Positions 43,842 to 53,913 of a stretch of DNA of 64,000 nucleotides are shown here, piece after piece. The stretch's first letter is position 1. The number at the start of each line of letters is the position of its first letter. The notes below the pieces were generated by a model, which saw only the letters and a program-made list of their open reading frames with translations, was not told the DNA's origin and did not search any database. Source of the stretch: Streptococcus sp. DD12 (GTDB lineage Bacteria; Bacillota; Bacilli; Lactobacillales; Streptococcaceae); assembly GCF_001578885.1 (NCBI RefSeq), contig NZ_KQ969496.1:123068-187067 (forward strand), given 5' to 3'. Made by a program: the position numbers and the translations under genes.

Positions 43842-44474
43842 ATGCTGAATCTCAAACATATTTCCAAACGGTTTGGCGACAAGGTGATTTTTGAGGACTT
43901 TAATCTTGAAATCGCCCGAGGCCACATCATCGCTATCGTCGGTCAATCCGGTGGCGGAAAAACAACACTCTTGCGCATGCTAGCAGGCCTTGAATCCATT
44001 GATAGTGGCCAAGTAGTTTTCCAGGGCAAGGCTATCCCACTTGAAGATTTGCCTAAGGCTAATCTCTTGGGCTTTGTTTTTCAAGACTTTCAATTGTTTC
44101 CACACCTGACAGTTATGGAAAACTTGACCTTATCTCCCATAAAAACCTTGGGTCTAAGCAAGGAAGAAGCACAGACCAAGGCCAAGGCGCTCTTGGAACG
44201 CTTGGGCTTGTCGCAACATGAAGAAGCCTACCCTTACTCTTTATCTGGTGGGCAAAAACAACGGGTGGCTCTGGCACGGGCGATGATGATTGACCCTGAA
44301 ATCATCGGATATGACGAACCGACCTCAGCCTTGGACCCTGGCCTGAGTAAGGAAGTGGAAAAGCTGATTCTCCAAAACAAGGAGACAGGCGTGACACAGA
44401 TTGTCGTAACCCATGATATGGCCTTTGCGGAGGCTATTGCCGATGAGATTGTGCGCGTGGTGCCACGTGGCTAG
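43842..44474 (+). CDS. Polar amino acid ABC transporter, ATP-binding protein
   Basis: 210 residues. Walker A GQSGGGKTT, Q-loop FVFQDFQLFPHLTV, signature LSGGQKQRVALARAM, Walker B IIGYDEPTSALDP and the switch His in VTHDMAFA. GlnQ-type importer ATPase. It is slightly shorter than the usual 240 residues at the C-terminus. Located 12 bases after the permease gene. Confidence 0.92.
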   Translation: MLNLKHISKRFGDKVIFEDFNLEIARGHIIAIVGQSGGGKTTLLRMLAGLESIDSGQVVFQGKAIPLEDLPKANLLGFVFQDFQLFPHLTVMENLTLSPIKTLGLSKEEAQTKAKALLERLGLSQHEEAYPYSLSGGQKQRVALARAMMIDPEIIGYDEPTSALDPGLSKEVEKLILQNKETGVTQIVVTHDMAFAEAIADEIVRVVPRG

Positions 44475-44483
44475 GAGGATTTT

Positions 44484-45323
44484 GTGAAGAAAAAACTACT
44501 GGCCAGTCTTGTCGCCATCTGCTTGCTTTTTGCCCTGACAGCCTGTCGCGCGGTTTCCAATACCAAGGCTGATAACTGGAAGACCTTTGAAAAGACCAAG
44601 ACGATTACCATTGGCTTTGACAACACCTTTGTCCCTATGGGCTTTGAGGAAAAGGATGGCTCCTATAATGGCTTTGATATTGACCTTGCCAATGCTGTCT
44701 TTAAAACCTATGGCATTACCGTCAAATGGCAGGCCATTGACTGGAACATGAAAGAAACTGAGCTGAGCAATGGTAAAATCGACCTGATTTGGAATGGTTA
44801 TACCAAAACAGCGGAACGGGCCAAAAAAGTGGCTTTTAGCATGCCTTATATGCACAGTGACCAAATCTTGGTAACTAAGAAGTCATCTGGCATTACAAGG
44901 GTTGCTGATATGGCAGGCAAGCGCTTGGGCGCTCAGACGGGGTCTTCTGGTTATGACGCCTTTGAAGCGGAGCCCAAACGCCTAAAGGACCTTGTTAAGG
45001 GGCATGATGCCACCCTCTATGACAATTTCAACCAAGCCTTGATTGATTTAAAAGCCAATCGGATTGATGCTGTCTTGTCTGACTCGGTTTATGCCAATTA
45101 TTACCTCAACAAAGAAGAAGATATCAGCCAATACGAAACCTTCTCTGTCGGTTACCCTACCGAAGAGTATGTGGTCGGTGCCAGAAAAGCCGACAAGACC
45201 TTGGTTAAGAAAATCAACCAGGCCTTTGTTAAGCTCTATCAAGAGGGCACTTTCCAAAAGATATCGGACAAGTGGTTCGGTGCTGATGAAGCTTCTCAGG
45301 CCATCAAAGAAGGCAAAGTGTAA
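44484..45323 (+). CDS. Amino acid ABC transporter, substrate-binding lipoprotein
   Basis: 279 residues. Lipoprotein signal with LTAC (Cys about residue 21), then a family 3 solute-binding protein: TITIGFDNTFVPMGFEEKDGSYNGFDIDLANAV and VAFSMPYMHSDQILVTKKSSG. The start is GTG at 44484 after a strong AGGAGGA. Order permease-ATPase-binding protein. Resembles the cystine/polar amino acid group of streptococci, but the ligand cannot be read from the sequence. Confidence 0.9.
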   Translation: MKKKLLASLVAICLLFALTACRAVSNTKADNWKTFEKTKTITIGFDNTFVPMGFEEKDGSYNGFDIDLANAVFKTYGITVKWQAIDWNMKETELSNGKIDLIWNGYTKTAERAKKVAFSMPYMHSDQILVTKKSSGITRVADMAGKRLGAQTGSSGYDAFEAEPKRLKDLVKGHDATLYDNFNQALIDLKANRIDAVLSDSVYANYYLNKEEDISQYETFSVGYPTEEYVVGARKADKTLVKKINQAFVKLYQEGTFQKISDKWFGADEASQAIKEGKV

Positions 45324-45374
45324 AGTTTCGCTAAGGGAAGGTTTAGACCTTATCGAGCGAAAAAACATGAGTTA

Positions 45375-45398
45375 AAGAAGACCGGACGGTCTTTTTTT
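45375..45398 (+). terminator. Terminator of the amino-acid ABC operon
   Basis: AAGACCG-GA-CGGTCTT followed by T6. Confidence 0.8.
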
Positions 45399-45488
45399 AT
45401 TGAGAGAGTCCTGTTTAAAATAGTTTTAAAAAGCTGAAAACAAGGGAGAAGAAAGCATTTGTGAAAGGTTTCTGAAAGGTATTTTTTA

Positions 45489-45503
45489 AATTTTCTGAAA
45501 AAA
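45489..45503. promoter_or_regulatory. CodY box upstream of gdhA
   Basis: AATTTTCTGAAAAAA matches 13 of 15 positions of AATTTTCWGAAAATT; 15 bases upstream of the gdhA -35 box. Confidence 0.7.
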
Positions 45504-45517
45504 GTTGCATTTTTTAC

Positions 45518-46946
<1,429 letters not shown>

Positions 46947-46974
46947 GCGCCTATAGATGACTTTAGGCAATACG

Positions 46975-46999
46975 AAAAGACCCTCTTGGGTCTTTTTTT
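46975..46999 (+). terminator. Terminator of gdhA
   Basis: AAAAGACCC-TCTT-GGGTCTTTT followed by T. Confidence 0.88.
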
Positions 47000-47095
47000 G
47001 TTTTCTCTAAAATTGTGGACGGATCAGTCAAAAAAGTAGGGCTTTATTTTTTGTCGGTTTTAAGCTAAGATGGTAGAAAGAGAAAGGAGGATCCT

Positions 47096-48187
47096 GTGCG
47101 TCGTAAATGGTGGGAATATGTTCTTTTTGCGCTTGTATTAGGGATGAGTGGCTTGGTTTTGGTGACTGAAAAATCATCTTCAAATGCCTCAGGCCCAAGC
47201 CAGGCTGTCCAAAAGACGCATGCTTTGGATCTCACTCGGTCGATTGGGCAATCTTTTGACTGGCTGGATGGTTTTTTGGCAACCACAGCCTTTGCTTTGC
47301 CTGAGTTGGATGACCTTCCGAGTCTGCCTAGTCTTTCAGCCTCTGAGTCGGAGGGTGACCAGAAGACTTATATGATTCCGCAGGGTTTAGTTACCATGGA
47401 GCATTATCTGCTTATGTCTAGTTACAGTGCAGATGGTTCTCACCAATCCTTGCTCTATCTTTGGGACCAATGGACGGGACAAGCGGTAGGCAGTATCGTC
47501 CTGCCGGGTAGGGTCCACGCCGGTGGCTTGGCCTATGATACCAAGCATCGCATGCTTTGGGTGGCCTATAAGGATGAAGAACGTTCAGGTGTCGCTGGGG
47601 TAAGCTTGGCGCATTTGCTTTTACACCTTTGGTCTCAAGAAAAAGAAGCCATTTCCTTGGATGAATTTGTTGCCATTGACGAAATGGCCGAAGTTTCCTA
47701 TCTGACCTACCAGAAGGATAAGCTCTATGTGGGTTATTTTGATGTGGCAGGCCCAGGGGTGCTGGCAAGTTATTCCATAAATGCGTGTGGAAATGTGTCC
47801 CAAAAACCTAGTCAAACCTGGGAGACTCCCAAAAGGGTGCAGAGTTTAACCTTTTATCAGGATATGTTTTTGTTTTCAATCTCTTATGGCAACCATAGTT
47901 CAAAACTGGTCGCTTATCAGGCGACAAGCTTAAAGGAAAAAGATTTGCCCCTTGAAAAGGCTGACTGGGTTTTGAAGTTGCCACCTTATTTAGAACAAAC
48001 GGCTGTTTTGGAAGGGAAATTGTTGCTCTTATTTGAATCGGCGGGAATCCTCTATCGCGTGCGGCCTGGGATTACCCCGATTGATCAGCTTGTGGCCTTA
48101 GATGTGACTCAGGTGAATCGTTTGGCCAAACGGCTGCGATTAGGCAAAGAAAAACAAACTCCCCTTGACGGGATTGTGGTATACTAG
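47096..48187 (+). CDS. Exported or membrane-anchored protein of unknown function, propeller-like
   Basis: 363 residues. One N-terminal hydrophobic helix (WWEYVLFALVLGMSGLVLV) would anchor or export it; the rest should lie outside. The body has repeated short beta patterns (LLYLWDQWTGQAVGSIVLPG, HAGGLAYDTKHRMLWVAYKD, DKLYVGYFDV) as in YncE/NHL-type beta-propellers. I recognise no catalytic motif. GTG start after AAAGGAGG. It is next to brnQ, whose promoter lies in its last codons, so the two are separately controlled. Confidence 0.75.
   Translation: MRRKWWEYVLFALVLGMSGLVLVTEKSSSNASGPSQAVQKTHALDLTRSIGQSFDWLDGFLATTAFALPELDDLPSLPSLSASESEGDQKTYMIPQGLVTMEHYLLMSSYSADGSHQSLLYLWDQWTGQAVGSIVLPGRVHAGGLAYDTKHRMLWVAYKDEERSGVAGVSLAHLLLHLWSQEKEAISLDEFVAIDEMAEVSYLTYQKDKLYVGYFDVAGPGVLASYSINACGNVSQKPSQTWETPKRVQSLTFYQDMFLFSISYGNHSSKLVAYQATSLKEKDLPLEKADWVLKLPPYLEQTAVLEGKLLLLFESAGILYRVRPGITPIDQLVALDVTQVNRLAKRLRLGKEKQTPLDGIVVY
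48177..48185 (+). promoter_or_regulatory. Extended -10 promoter of brnQ inside the end of the upstream gene
   Basis: TGGTATACT (core 48180-48185) overlaps the upstream stop codon. The leader contains a hairpin with arms ATGAGA/TCTCAT (48214-48238). Confidence 0.5.
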
Positions 48188-48260
48188 TAGCCGTGTTTGT
48201 AAAAGAATAAAAAAGATGAGACAGGAGACTGTTCTCATTGTTTTGTGTAAAGGAGAAAAA

Positions 48261-49598
48261 ATGATAAAAAAAAGTGGCCTGGTTGGGCTCTTGCTGTTTG
48301 GGATGTTTTTCGGAGCGGGAAATTTGATTTTCCCTCCGGCCTTGGGCGCCCTGTCGGGAACGCAGTTCTGGCCGGCTATTCTAGGCTTTGTCCTCTCAGG
48401 TGTGGGTTTGGCTGTTTTGGCTCTGATTGTTGGCACGGTCAATCCAAAGGGTTATGTCTATGAACTTTCGCGTAAGATTGGCCCAGGCTTTGCCACGCTT
48501 TATCTGGTGGCGCTCTACTTATCCATTGGGCCTTTCTTTGCGATTCCAAGGACTGCGACAACGGCTTATGAAGTCGGTATTGCCCCTATGCTTGGTAAGG
48601 GGAATCTAGGCATCAGTTTGTTTGTATTTACCTTACTTTACTTTGGTTTGGCTTATTTGATTTCCTTAAATCCGTCAAAGATTTTGGATAGGATTGGTCG
48701 CCTCTTGACCCCAATTTTTGCGGCCTTAATTGTGCTTTTGATTATTTTAGGGGCTGTGGTTTATGCCAAAGAAGCACCGCAAGCGCCTAGTCAGGCCTAT
48801 GCCCAGGCTGCATTTGGGCAAGGTTTTCTTGAGGGTTATAATACCTTGGATGCTTTAGCTTCTGTGGCCTTTAGTGTGGTGGCAGTTTCGACCATGCAAC
48901 AACTCGGTTTTGCCAGCAAGAAAGATTACCTGCGAACCATTTGGTTAGTGGGGTTAGTGGTGGCCTTGCTGTTTAGCTTGCTCTATATCGGCTTAGGCTT
49001 TTTAGGCAATCATTTTCCTATTCCTCAAGCTGTGCTAAATTCTGATGCCAATAAGGGAGTCTATGTGCTGTCACAAGCGACTCAGGCTATTTTTGGTCCA
49101 ACAGCTCAAATCTTTTTGGCAGTCATGGTGACGGTGACTTGTTTTACCACGACGGCGGGCTTGATTGTGTCAACGGCTTCTTTCTTTCACAAGCGCTTTC
49201 CAGGCTGGGGCTATCGGACCTATGCGACGCTGTTTAGCTTGATTGGTTTTGGAATTGCCAACTTGGGCTTAAATGCCATCATTGCCTACTCTTTGCCAGT
49301 CTTGCAAATTCTTTACCCCATCACGATTGCTTTTGTGATGATACTTTGCCTCAATCATTTTCTGCCTTTGTCACAGTTGGGCATGCGGCTGACGATTGCC
49401 CTTGTTGTGCTTTTGGCCCTGGCGGATGTTTTAGGGACCAGTTTGCACCTACGCTGGCTACAGTCCCTCGTTAGTCATCTCCCTTTGGCGCAACAATCTC
49501 TGGCCTGGCTCTTACCGGCTTTGGTCATGCTTATCTTAGCTATCTTTCTTCCTGGGAAACAGAAAAAAAGCGATGGCTTTTCCCTCGATGCCAAATAA
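48261..49598 (+). CDS. brnQ: Branched-chain amino acid transporter BrnQ
   Basis: 445 residues, about twelve membrane helices, LIVCS family. N-terminal GLLLFGMFFGAGNLIFPPALG is the family hallmark, followed by GFVLSGVGLAVLALI and FTTTAGLIVSTASFFHKRF. Sodium- or proton-coupled uptake of Leu, Ile and Val. Start at 48261 after AAAGGAGA; the longer frame begins in the upstream gene. Together with azlCD and the CodY boxes it marks branched-chain amino acid metabolism in the window. A strong terminator follows. Confidence 0.95.
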   Translation: MIKKSGLVGLLLFGMFFGAGNLIFPPALGALSGTQFWPAILGFVLSGVGLAVLALIVGTVNPKGYVYELSRKIGPGFATLYLVALYLSIGPFFAIPRTATTAYEVGIAPMLGKGNLGISLFVFTLLYFGLAYLISLNPSKILDRIGRLLTPIFAALIVLLIILGAVVYAKEAPQAPSQAYAQAAFGQGFLEGYNTLDALASVAFSVVAVSTMQQLGFASKKDYLRTIWLVGLVVALLFSLLYIGLGFLGNHFPIPQAVLNSDANKGVYVLSQATQAIFGPTAQIFLAVMVTVTCFTTTAGLIVSTASFFHKRFPGWGYRTYATLFSLIGFGIANLGLNAIIAYSLPVLQILYPITIAFVMILCLNHFLPLSQLGMRLTIALVVLLALADVLGTSLHLRWLQSLVSHLPLAQQSLAWLLPALVMLILAIFLPGKQKKSDGFSLDAK

Positions 49599-49604
49599 CA
49601 AATT

Positions 49605-49637
49605 AAAGACCTTCGGAAAAATCCGAAGGTCTTTTTC
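49605..49637 (+). terminator. Terminator of brnQ
   Basis: Thirteen-bp hairpin AAAGACCTTCGGA/TCCGAAGGTCTTT with a short A loop and T tail; the next promoter starts at once. Confidence 0.88.
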
Positions 49638-49683
49638 TTGACAATAGTTCCTATGCGAACTACAATAGTTACCATGCGAACTA
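49638..49683 (+). promoter_or_regulatory. Promoter of the MarR-ABC operon with two operators
   Basis: TTGACA (49638-49643), 17-base spacer, TACAAT (49661-49666). Two similar dyads lie on it: TAGTTC-N6-GAACTA (49645-49662, in the spacer) and TAGTTA-N6-GAACTA (49666-49683, over -10 and start). They are 21 bases apart, two helix turns, and share the core ATGCGAACTA. They are the likely MarR sites. Confidence 0.8.
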
Positions 49684-49708
49684 TATAAGTGGAAAGAAGG
49701 GAATCAGG

Positions 49709-50152
49709 ATGCAGGGACCGTTTGAACGTTTTCGGTTATTTGTAAATTTGCTGGAAAGTCGTGCGAGGAGCTTGGCCAAAGATTATGCGGTCGAAAACTT
49801 AGCTGGTCCGCAGGGAGTCAGCTTGCTTTACTTGATTAATCACCAAAAAGAGGAGTCCTATATCCGTGACATTGAGCGACGGCTCAAGGTATCGAAGTCT
49901 GTCGCCTCAGGCTTAATCAAGCGGATGGAGAAAAATGGCTATGTGACCATCGTGCCCTCGCAAAAGGACAAGCGCTACAAGCAAGTTCTGTTGACGGACT
50001 TGGGAAAAACCGAGGGGCAACGCTTTAGCATTTTTGTAGATGCCATCCATGACCAGTTGTTCGAAGGAATTTCTAAGTCTGACATTCGGACAGCCTTGCA
50101 TGTCTTAGACCGTTTGCAAAAAAATCTAGAAAAAGGAGACCAAGATGTTTAA
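49709..50152 (+). CDS. satR: MarR-family repressor (SatR-like)
   Basis: 147 residues, winged helix-turn-helix. The recognition region YIRDIERRLKVSKSVASGLIKRMEKNGYVTI and wing PSQKDKRYKQVLLTDLGK are typical of MarR. It overlaps the first ABC gene by 8 bases. The same arrangement, satR-satA-satB, is known from S. suis, where the pump exports fluoroquinolones. Naming is by gene order and family; the inducing ligand is unknown here. Confidence 0.85.
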   Translation: MQGPFERFRLFVNLLESRARSLAKDYAVENLAGPQGVSLLYLINHQKEESYIRDIERRLKVSKSVASGLIKRMEKNGYVTIVPSQKDKRYKQVLLTDLGKTEGQRFSIFVDAIHDQLFEGISKSDIRTALHVLDRLQKNLEKGDQDV

Positions 50153-51983
50153 GATTTTTAAACGATTAACCAAAAAAGAGATGGTTGAAATTCTCATCAG
50201 TGTCGTTTTCGTCTGTATCGAAGTCTGGGCCAATTTGAAGGTTCCTGACTACATGTCTAAAGTGACAACCTTACTGAGTACCAAAGGAACCACCGTAGCT
50301 CAGGTCATGGAACCCGGCTGGAAAATGATCGGTTTTTCCTTGCTGAGCTTTTTGTCAGCTGTTTTGGTTGGCTTTATTGCTGCGCGTGTTGCGGCGAGTT
50401 TTACGACTCGCTTACGGGGCGATATTTTCGACCAGATTATGGATTACTCCGATGCGGAAATCAAACGCTTCTCCATACCGAGTTTGTTGACGCGTACCAC
50501 CAATGACTTGACGCAGTTGCAAAATCTCATTACCATGGGCTTGCAGGTAGTCACTATGGGACCTATCATGGCTGTTTGGGCCTTGACGAAAATCTGGGAC
50601 AAGAGTTCTGAGTGGACCCTGTCTTTGGGAATTGCAGCGGTTATCGTTATTATCCTTTTGACGGTGCTCTTAGGCGTGGCCTTTCCACGGCAGAGCAAGG
50701 TTCAGGTGTTGACGGATAAACTCAATGCGGTGACACGTGAAATTTTGACAGGTATTCGAGTGGTTCGTGCCTACAATGCCGAAGACTACCAAGATGAAAA
50801 GTACAGCCAGGCCAATGACAATATGACCCGATTGAACTTGTTTGTTTATCGTTTGATGGCCTTCTTGAACCCGGTGATGACCTTGGTGTCTTCTGGTTTG
50901 ACCTTGGCTGTCTATTGGATTGGTGGCTATTTGATCAATAATGTGCACTTGCCTAGCCAACCCACCACAACCGACCCTGCTCGTTTACAAGCTTATGCAC
51001 AAGCGCTTAAAACGGCAACGGAAAATCGCATTTCAGTCTTTTCCGATATGGTTGTCTTTTCTTCCTATGGCATGCAGGTTATCCTTGGCTTTATGATGAT
51101 GGCTCTGGTCTTTATGATCTTGCCACGGGCCTTGGTGTCTGCTCGACGCATCAATGAAGTGTTAGCCTTGAAAACGTCAGTCGTTTTTCCTGAGAAAACG
51201 CAGGCGACTGGAGATGGACAAGTCGGCGAAGTGGAATTTCACGATGTATCCTTCCGTTATGCCAAAGAGTCTGCAGACGTGATTGAACATGTTAGCTTCA
51301 AGGCCAAAGCGGGACAAACCATTGCTTTTATTGGATCTACGGGTTCTGGGAAGTCAACGTTGATTAGTCTCTTGCCACGCTTTTATGACCCGACAGGTGG
51401 GGGGATCAAGCTGGATGGTATCAAAATCAAAGATTATGCTGAAGAAGACCTCAATGCCAAGGTAGGTTATATCCCACAAAAACCTGTCCTCTATAGTGGA
51501 ACGATTCGCTCCAACCTCACCTTTGGCCAATCCGCTCAAAGCCCCCTCAGTGACCAGGCCCTTTGGGAAGCTTTGGAATTGGCCCAAGCCAAGGAATTTG
51601 TTGAGAGTAAGGAAGCAGGTCTGGACACTGAGGTAGCCCAAGGCGGGACTAACTTCTCTGGAGGTCAACGGCAACGGTTGGCCATTGCTCGAGCCTTGGC
51701 CCGCCGACCAGAAGTGCTCATTTTTGATGATTCCTTCTCTGCTTTGGACTATAAAACAGACAAGCAATTGCGCCATGACCTGGCGCAACAAACAGCCAAA
51801 ACCACAAAATTAATCGTGGCCCAACGTATTTCGACAATCATGGATGCGGATCACATTTTGGTTCTGGATAAAGGGGTTGTCGTAGGACAAGGCACCCATG
51901 ACGAATTGCTCAAAACGAATGCGGTTTACCAAGAAATCGCCTACTCTCAATTGTCACAGGAGGAACTAGAAAATGGCAACTAA
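50145..51983 (+). CDS. satA: Multidrug ABC exporter, subunit A (degenerate ATP site)
   Basis: 612 residues, six membrane helices plus an ATPase domain. Walker A GSTGSGKST, signature FSGGQRQRLAIARAL, Walker B LIFDDSFSALD. The residue after the Walker B Asp is Asp instead of the catalytic Glu, which marks the degenerate-site half of heterodimeric exporters. It overlaps satR by 8 and satB by 11 bases. Probable drug efflux with SatB. Confidence 0.9.
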   Translation: MFKIFKRLTKKEMVEILISVVFVCIEVWANLKVPDYMSKVTTLLSTKGTTVAQVMEPGWKMIGFSLLSFLSAVLVGFIAARVAASFTTRLRGDIFDQIMDYSDAEIKRFSIPSLLTRTTNDLTQLQNLITMGLQVVTMGPIMAVWALTKIWDKSSEWTLSLGIAAVIVIILLTVLLGVAFPRQSKVQVLTDKLNAVTREILTGIRVVRAYNAEDYQDEKYSQANDNMTRLNLFVYRLMAFLNPVMTLVSSGLTLAVYWIGGYLINNVHLPSQPTTTDPARLQAYAQALKTATENRISVFSDMVVFSSYGMQVILGFMMMALVFMILPRALVSARRINEVLALKTSVVFPEKTQATGDGQVGEVEFHDVSFRYAKESADVIEHVSFKAKAGQTIAFIGSTGSGKSTLISLLPRFYDPTGGGIKLDGIKIKDYAEEDLNAKVGYIPQKPVLYSGTIRSNLTFGQSAQSPLSDQALWEALELAQAKEFVESKEAGLDTEVAQGGTNFSGGQRQRLAIARALARRPEVLIFDDSFSALDYKTDKQLRHDLAQQTAKTTKLIVAQRISTIMDADHILVLDKGVVVGQGTHDELLKTNAVYQEIAYSQLSQEELENGN

Positions 51984-53736
51984 GCAAAAACCTTCCTTGA
52001 TAAAACAAATGCTCCCCTACCTCAAAGGTTATCGGATTTGGATTCTCCTAGCCGTCCTTTTAGCGGTCATTTCTAGCGCCATTACCGTTTATGGGCCAGA
52101 TCGGATTTCAGATATTACCAATACGATTTCGGCTGCCTTGAGTTCTTTTAAAGATGTCGATGTGACCAAGGTCTCCCGTATAGCGATGGAGTTGGCTGTC
52201 TTGTATGGTATCGGGGCTCTCTTGTCCTACGGGCAACAATTTATCTTTACCACGGTGATTCAAAAATTTTCCCAACGTATGCGTCGGGAAATCGCTGAAA
52301 AAATCAACCGCGTTCCCTTGTCTTATTTTGATGCCCACAGCCAAGGGGATACCCTGTCTCGGGTGACCAATGATGTGGACACGATGGCGCAATCTCTCCA
52401 GCAAAGTCTGGGGACGCTGGTGTCAAGCAGTGTCTTGCTCATCGCCTCTATTGTCATGATGATTCATACCAATGGGCGTTTGGCTGCGGTGTCTATCCTT
52501 TCTGTCTTGTTTGGTTTTGTCGCTGTGATGGTCTTGATGGCTAGCTCACAGCCTCTCTTTAAGCGCCAACAGGCCAACCTGTCTCAGGTATCAGCCTATG
52601 CGGAAGAAATATTCTCTGGCCACAATGTGGTCAAAAGCTATTCGGCTGAAAAAGAGGTGAAGGAAAATTTCCAAAATCTCAACCAAACCCTCTACAAGAG
52701 CATGTGGCAATCTCAGGCCTTGTCCAGTGTCATGATGCCTTTCATGCAGTTTATCGGAAACTTTGGCTATGTGATGGTCTGCGTTTTTGGGGCTATCTGG
52801 CTCTTAGATGGCAAACTCAATATCGGCGATATCGTTGCTTTCATGATTTACGTGCGGATATTCTCGCAACCCTTGTCTCAGTTGGCGCAAGCCTTTGGCC
52901 AATTGCAGCAAGCCCAAGCGGGTATGGGACGGGTCTTTGCCTTTTTAAATGAAGCTGAGATGGCTGATGAGGCAGATAAGCCACAAACATTGGGCCACAT
53001 CAAGGGAGATGTTTCCTTTGACCATGTCACCTTTGGTTACCTGCCTGAAAAGACCATTATTCATGACTTCTCGGCTCAAGCAAAAGCTGGTCAAAAGGTG
53101 GCTATCGTTGGTCCTACGGGTGCTGGGAAAACCACGATTGTCAACCTGCTCATGCGCTTTTATGAAGTAAACAAGGGGACCATCGCCATTGATGGTGTCG
53201 ATATTGCGACAGTTTCTCGGACAGCTGTCCACGATGCTTTTTCTATGGTCTTGCAAGATACTTGGCTCTTTGAAGGAACGGTGCGTGACAACCTCATTTA
53301 CAACCAAACAGGCATTAGCCAAGACCAAGTTGAACAAGCCTGTCGTGATGTGGGCGTTCACCATTTTATCAAGACCTTGCCTAAAGGCTACGACACGGTT
53401 TTGGATGATACTGTCACCCTCTCTGTCGGTCAAAAACAACTCTTGACCATTGCCCGTGCTTTGCTTAAAGATGCACCGCTTTTGATTTTGGATGAGGCGA
53501 CGTCCTCTGTTGATACACGGACAGAAGAACTCATTCAAAAGGCTATGGACCAACTCATGGCTGGGCGGACCTCCTTTGTGATTGCCCACCGCCTTTCTAC
53601 AATCCGCAATGCAGACCTTATCTTGGTGATGAAAGATGGTAATATCATCGAGCAAGGCAATCACGATGCTTTAATGGCGCAAAATGGTTTTTATGCTGAC
53701 CTTTACAATTCTCAATTTGACGAAGAAGCCGACTAA
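51973..53736 (+). CDS. satB: Multidrug ABC exporter, subunit B
   Basis: 587 residues, six membrane helices plus an ATPase domain. Walker A GPTGAGKTT, Walker B LLILDEATSSVD with the catalytic Glu, but the signature is LSVGQ instead of LSGGQ. Thus its Walker motifs with the FSGGQ of SatA make the one competent ATP site, and its LSVGQ with the Asp of SatA makes the degenerate one. This reciprocal pattern strongly supports a SatA-SatB heterodimer. Confidence 0.9.
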   Translation: MATKQKPSLIKQMLPYLKGYRIWILLAVLLAVISSAITVYGPDRISDITNTISAALSSFKDVDVTKVSRIAMELAVLYGIGALLSYGQQFIFTTVIQKFSQRMRREIAEKINRVPLSYFDAHSQGDTLSRVTNDVDTMAQSLQQSLGTLVSSSVLLIASIVMMIHTNGRLAAVSILSVLFGFVAVMVLMASSQPLFKRQQANLSQVSAYAEEIFSGHNVVKSYSAEKEVKENFQNLNQTLYKSMWQSQALSSVMMPFMQFIGNFGYVMVCVFGAIWLLDGKLNIGDIVAFMIYVRIFSQPLSQLAQAFGQLQQAQAGMGRVFAFLNEAEMADEADKPQTLGHIKGDVSFDHVTFGYLPEKTIIHDFSAQAKAGQKVAIVGPTGAGKTTIVNLLMRFYEVNKGTIAIDGVDIATVSRTAVHDAFSMVLQDTWLFEGTVRDNLIYNQTGISQDQVEQACRDVGVHHFIKTLPKGYDTVLDDTVTLSVGQKQLLTIARALLKDAPLLILDEATSSVDTRTEELIQKAMDQLMAGRTSFVIAHRLSTIRNADLILVMKDGNIIEQGNHDALMAQNGFYADLYNSQFDEEAD

Positions 53737-53746
53737 GCATTCCTCT

Positions 53747-53778
53747 AAAGTTCCAGCAGTAGTGCTGGGGCTTTTTTT
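53747..53778 (+). terminator. Terminator of the satRAB operon
   Basis: Twelve-bp stem AAAGTTCCAGCA/TGCTGGGGCTTT with loop GTAG, followed by T. A second T-tailed hairpin AACACTGA/TCAGTGTT follows at 53811-53834. Confidence 0.85.
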
Positions 53779-53846
53779 GAATGTGACAGGCTTCTAGGAC
53801 AGACTAGCCCAACACTGAACACCTCAGTGTTTTTATTTGGACTTTT

Positions 53847-53861
53847 TGTATTCGCTTTCAT
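53847..53861 (-). promoter_or_regulatory. Perfect cre site (CcpA) at the ulaA promoter
   Basis: Read on the minus strand, ATGAAAGCGAATACA agrees with WTGNAANCGNWNNCA at every fixed position. It ends 5 bases before the ulaA -10 box. An inverted repeat GCTTTCAT/ATGAAAGC (53854-53877) also spans the -10 box. Confidence 0.85.
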
Positions 53862-53865
53862 TTCT

Positions 53866-53871
53866 TATAAT
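53866..53871 (+). promoter_or_regulatory. -10 box of the ula operon
   Basis: TATAAT; no good -35 box at the right distance, as expected for an activated promoter. UlaR is the likely activator. Confidence 0.65.
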
Positions 53872-53913
53872 GAAAGCATAAGAAAAACACTTTTAAAGAA
53901 AAGGAGTCTTACT

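Noticed and set aside
52945..53664. 239-codon open frame on the minus strand inside satB
   Set aside because: It runs fully antisense to a well-conserved ABC transporter gene and has no family likeness or ribosome site; a codon-bias shadow.
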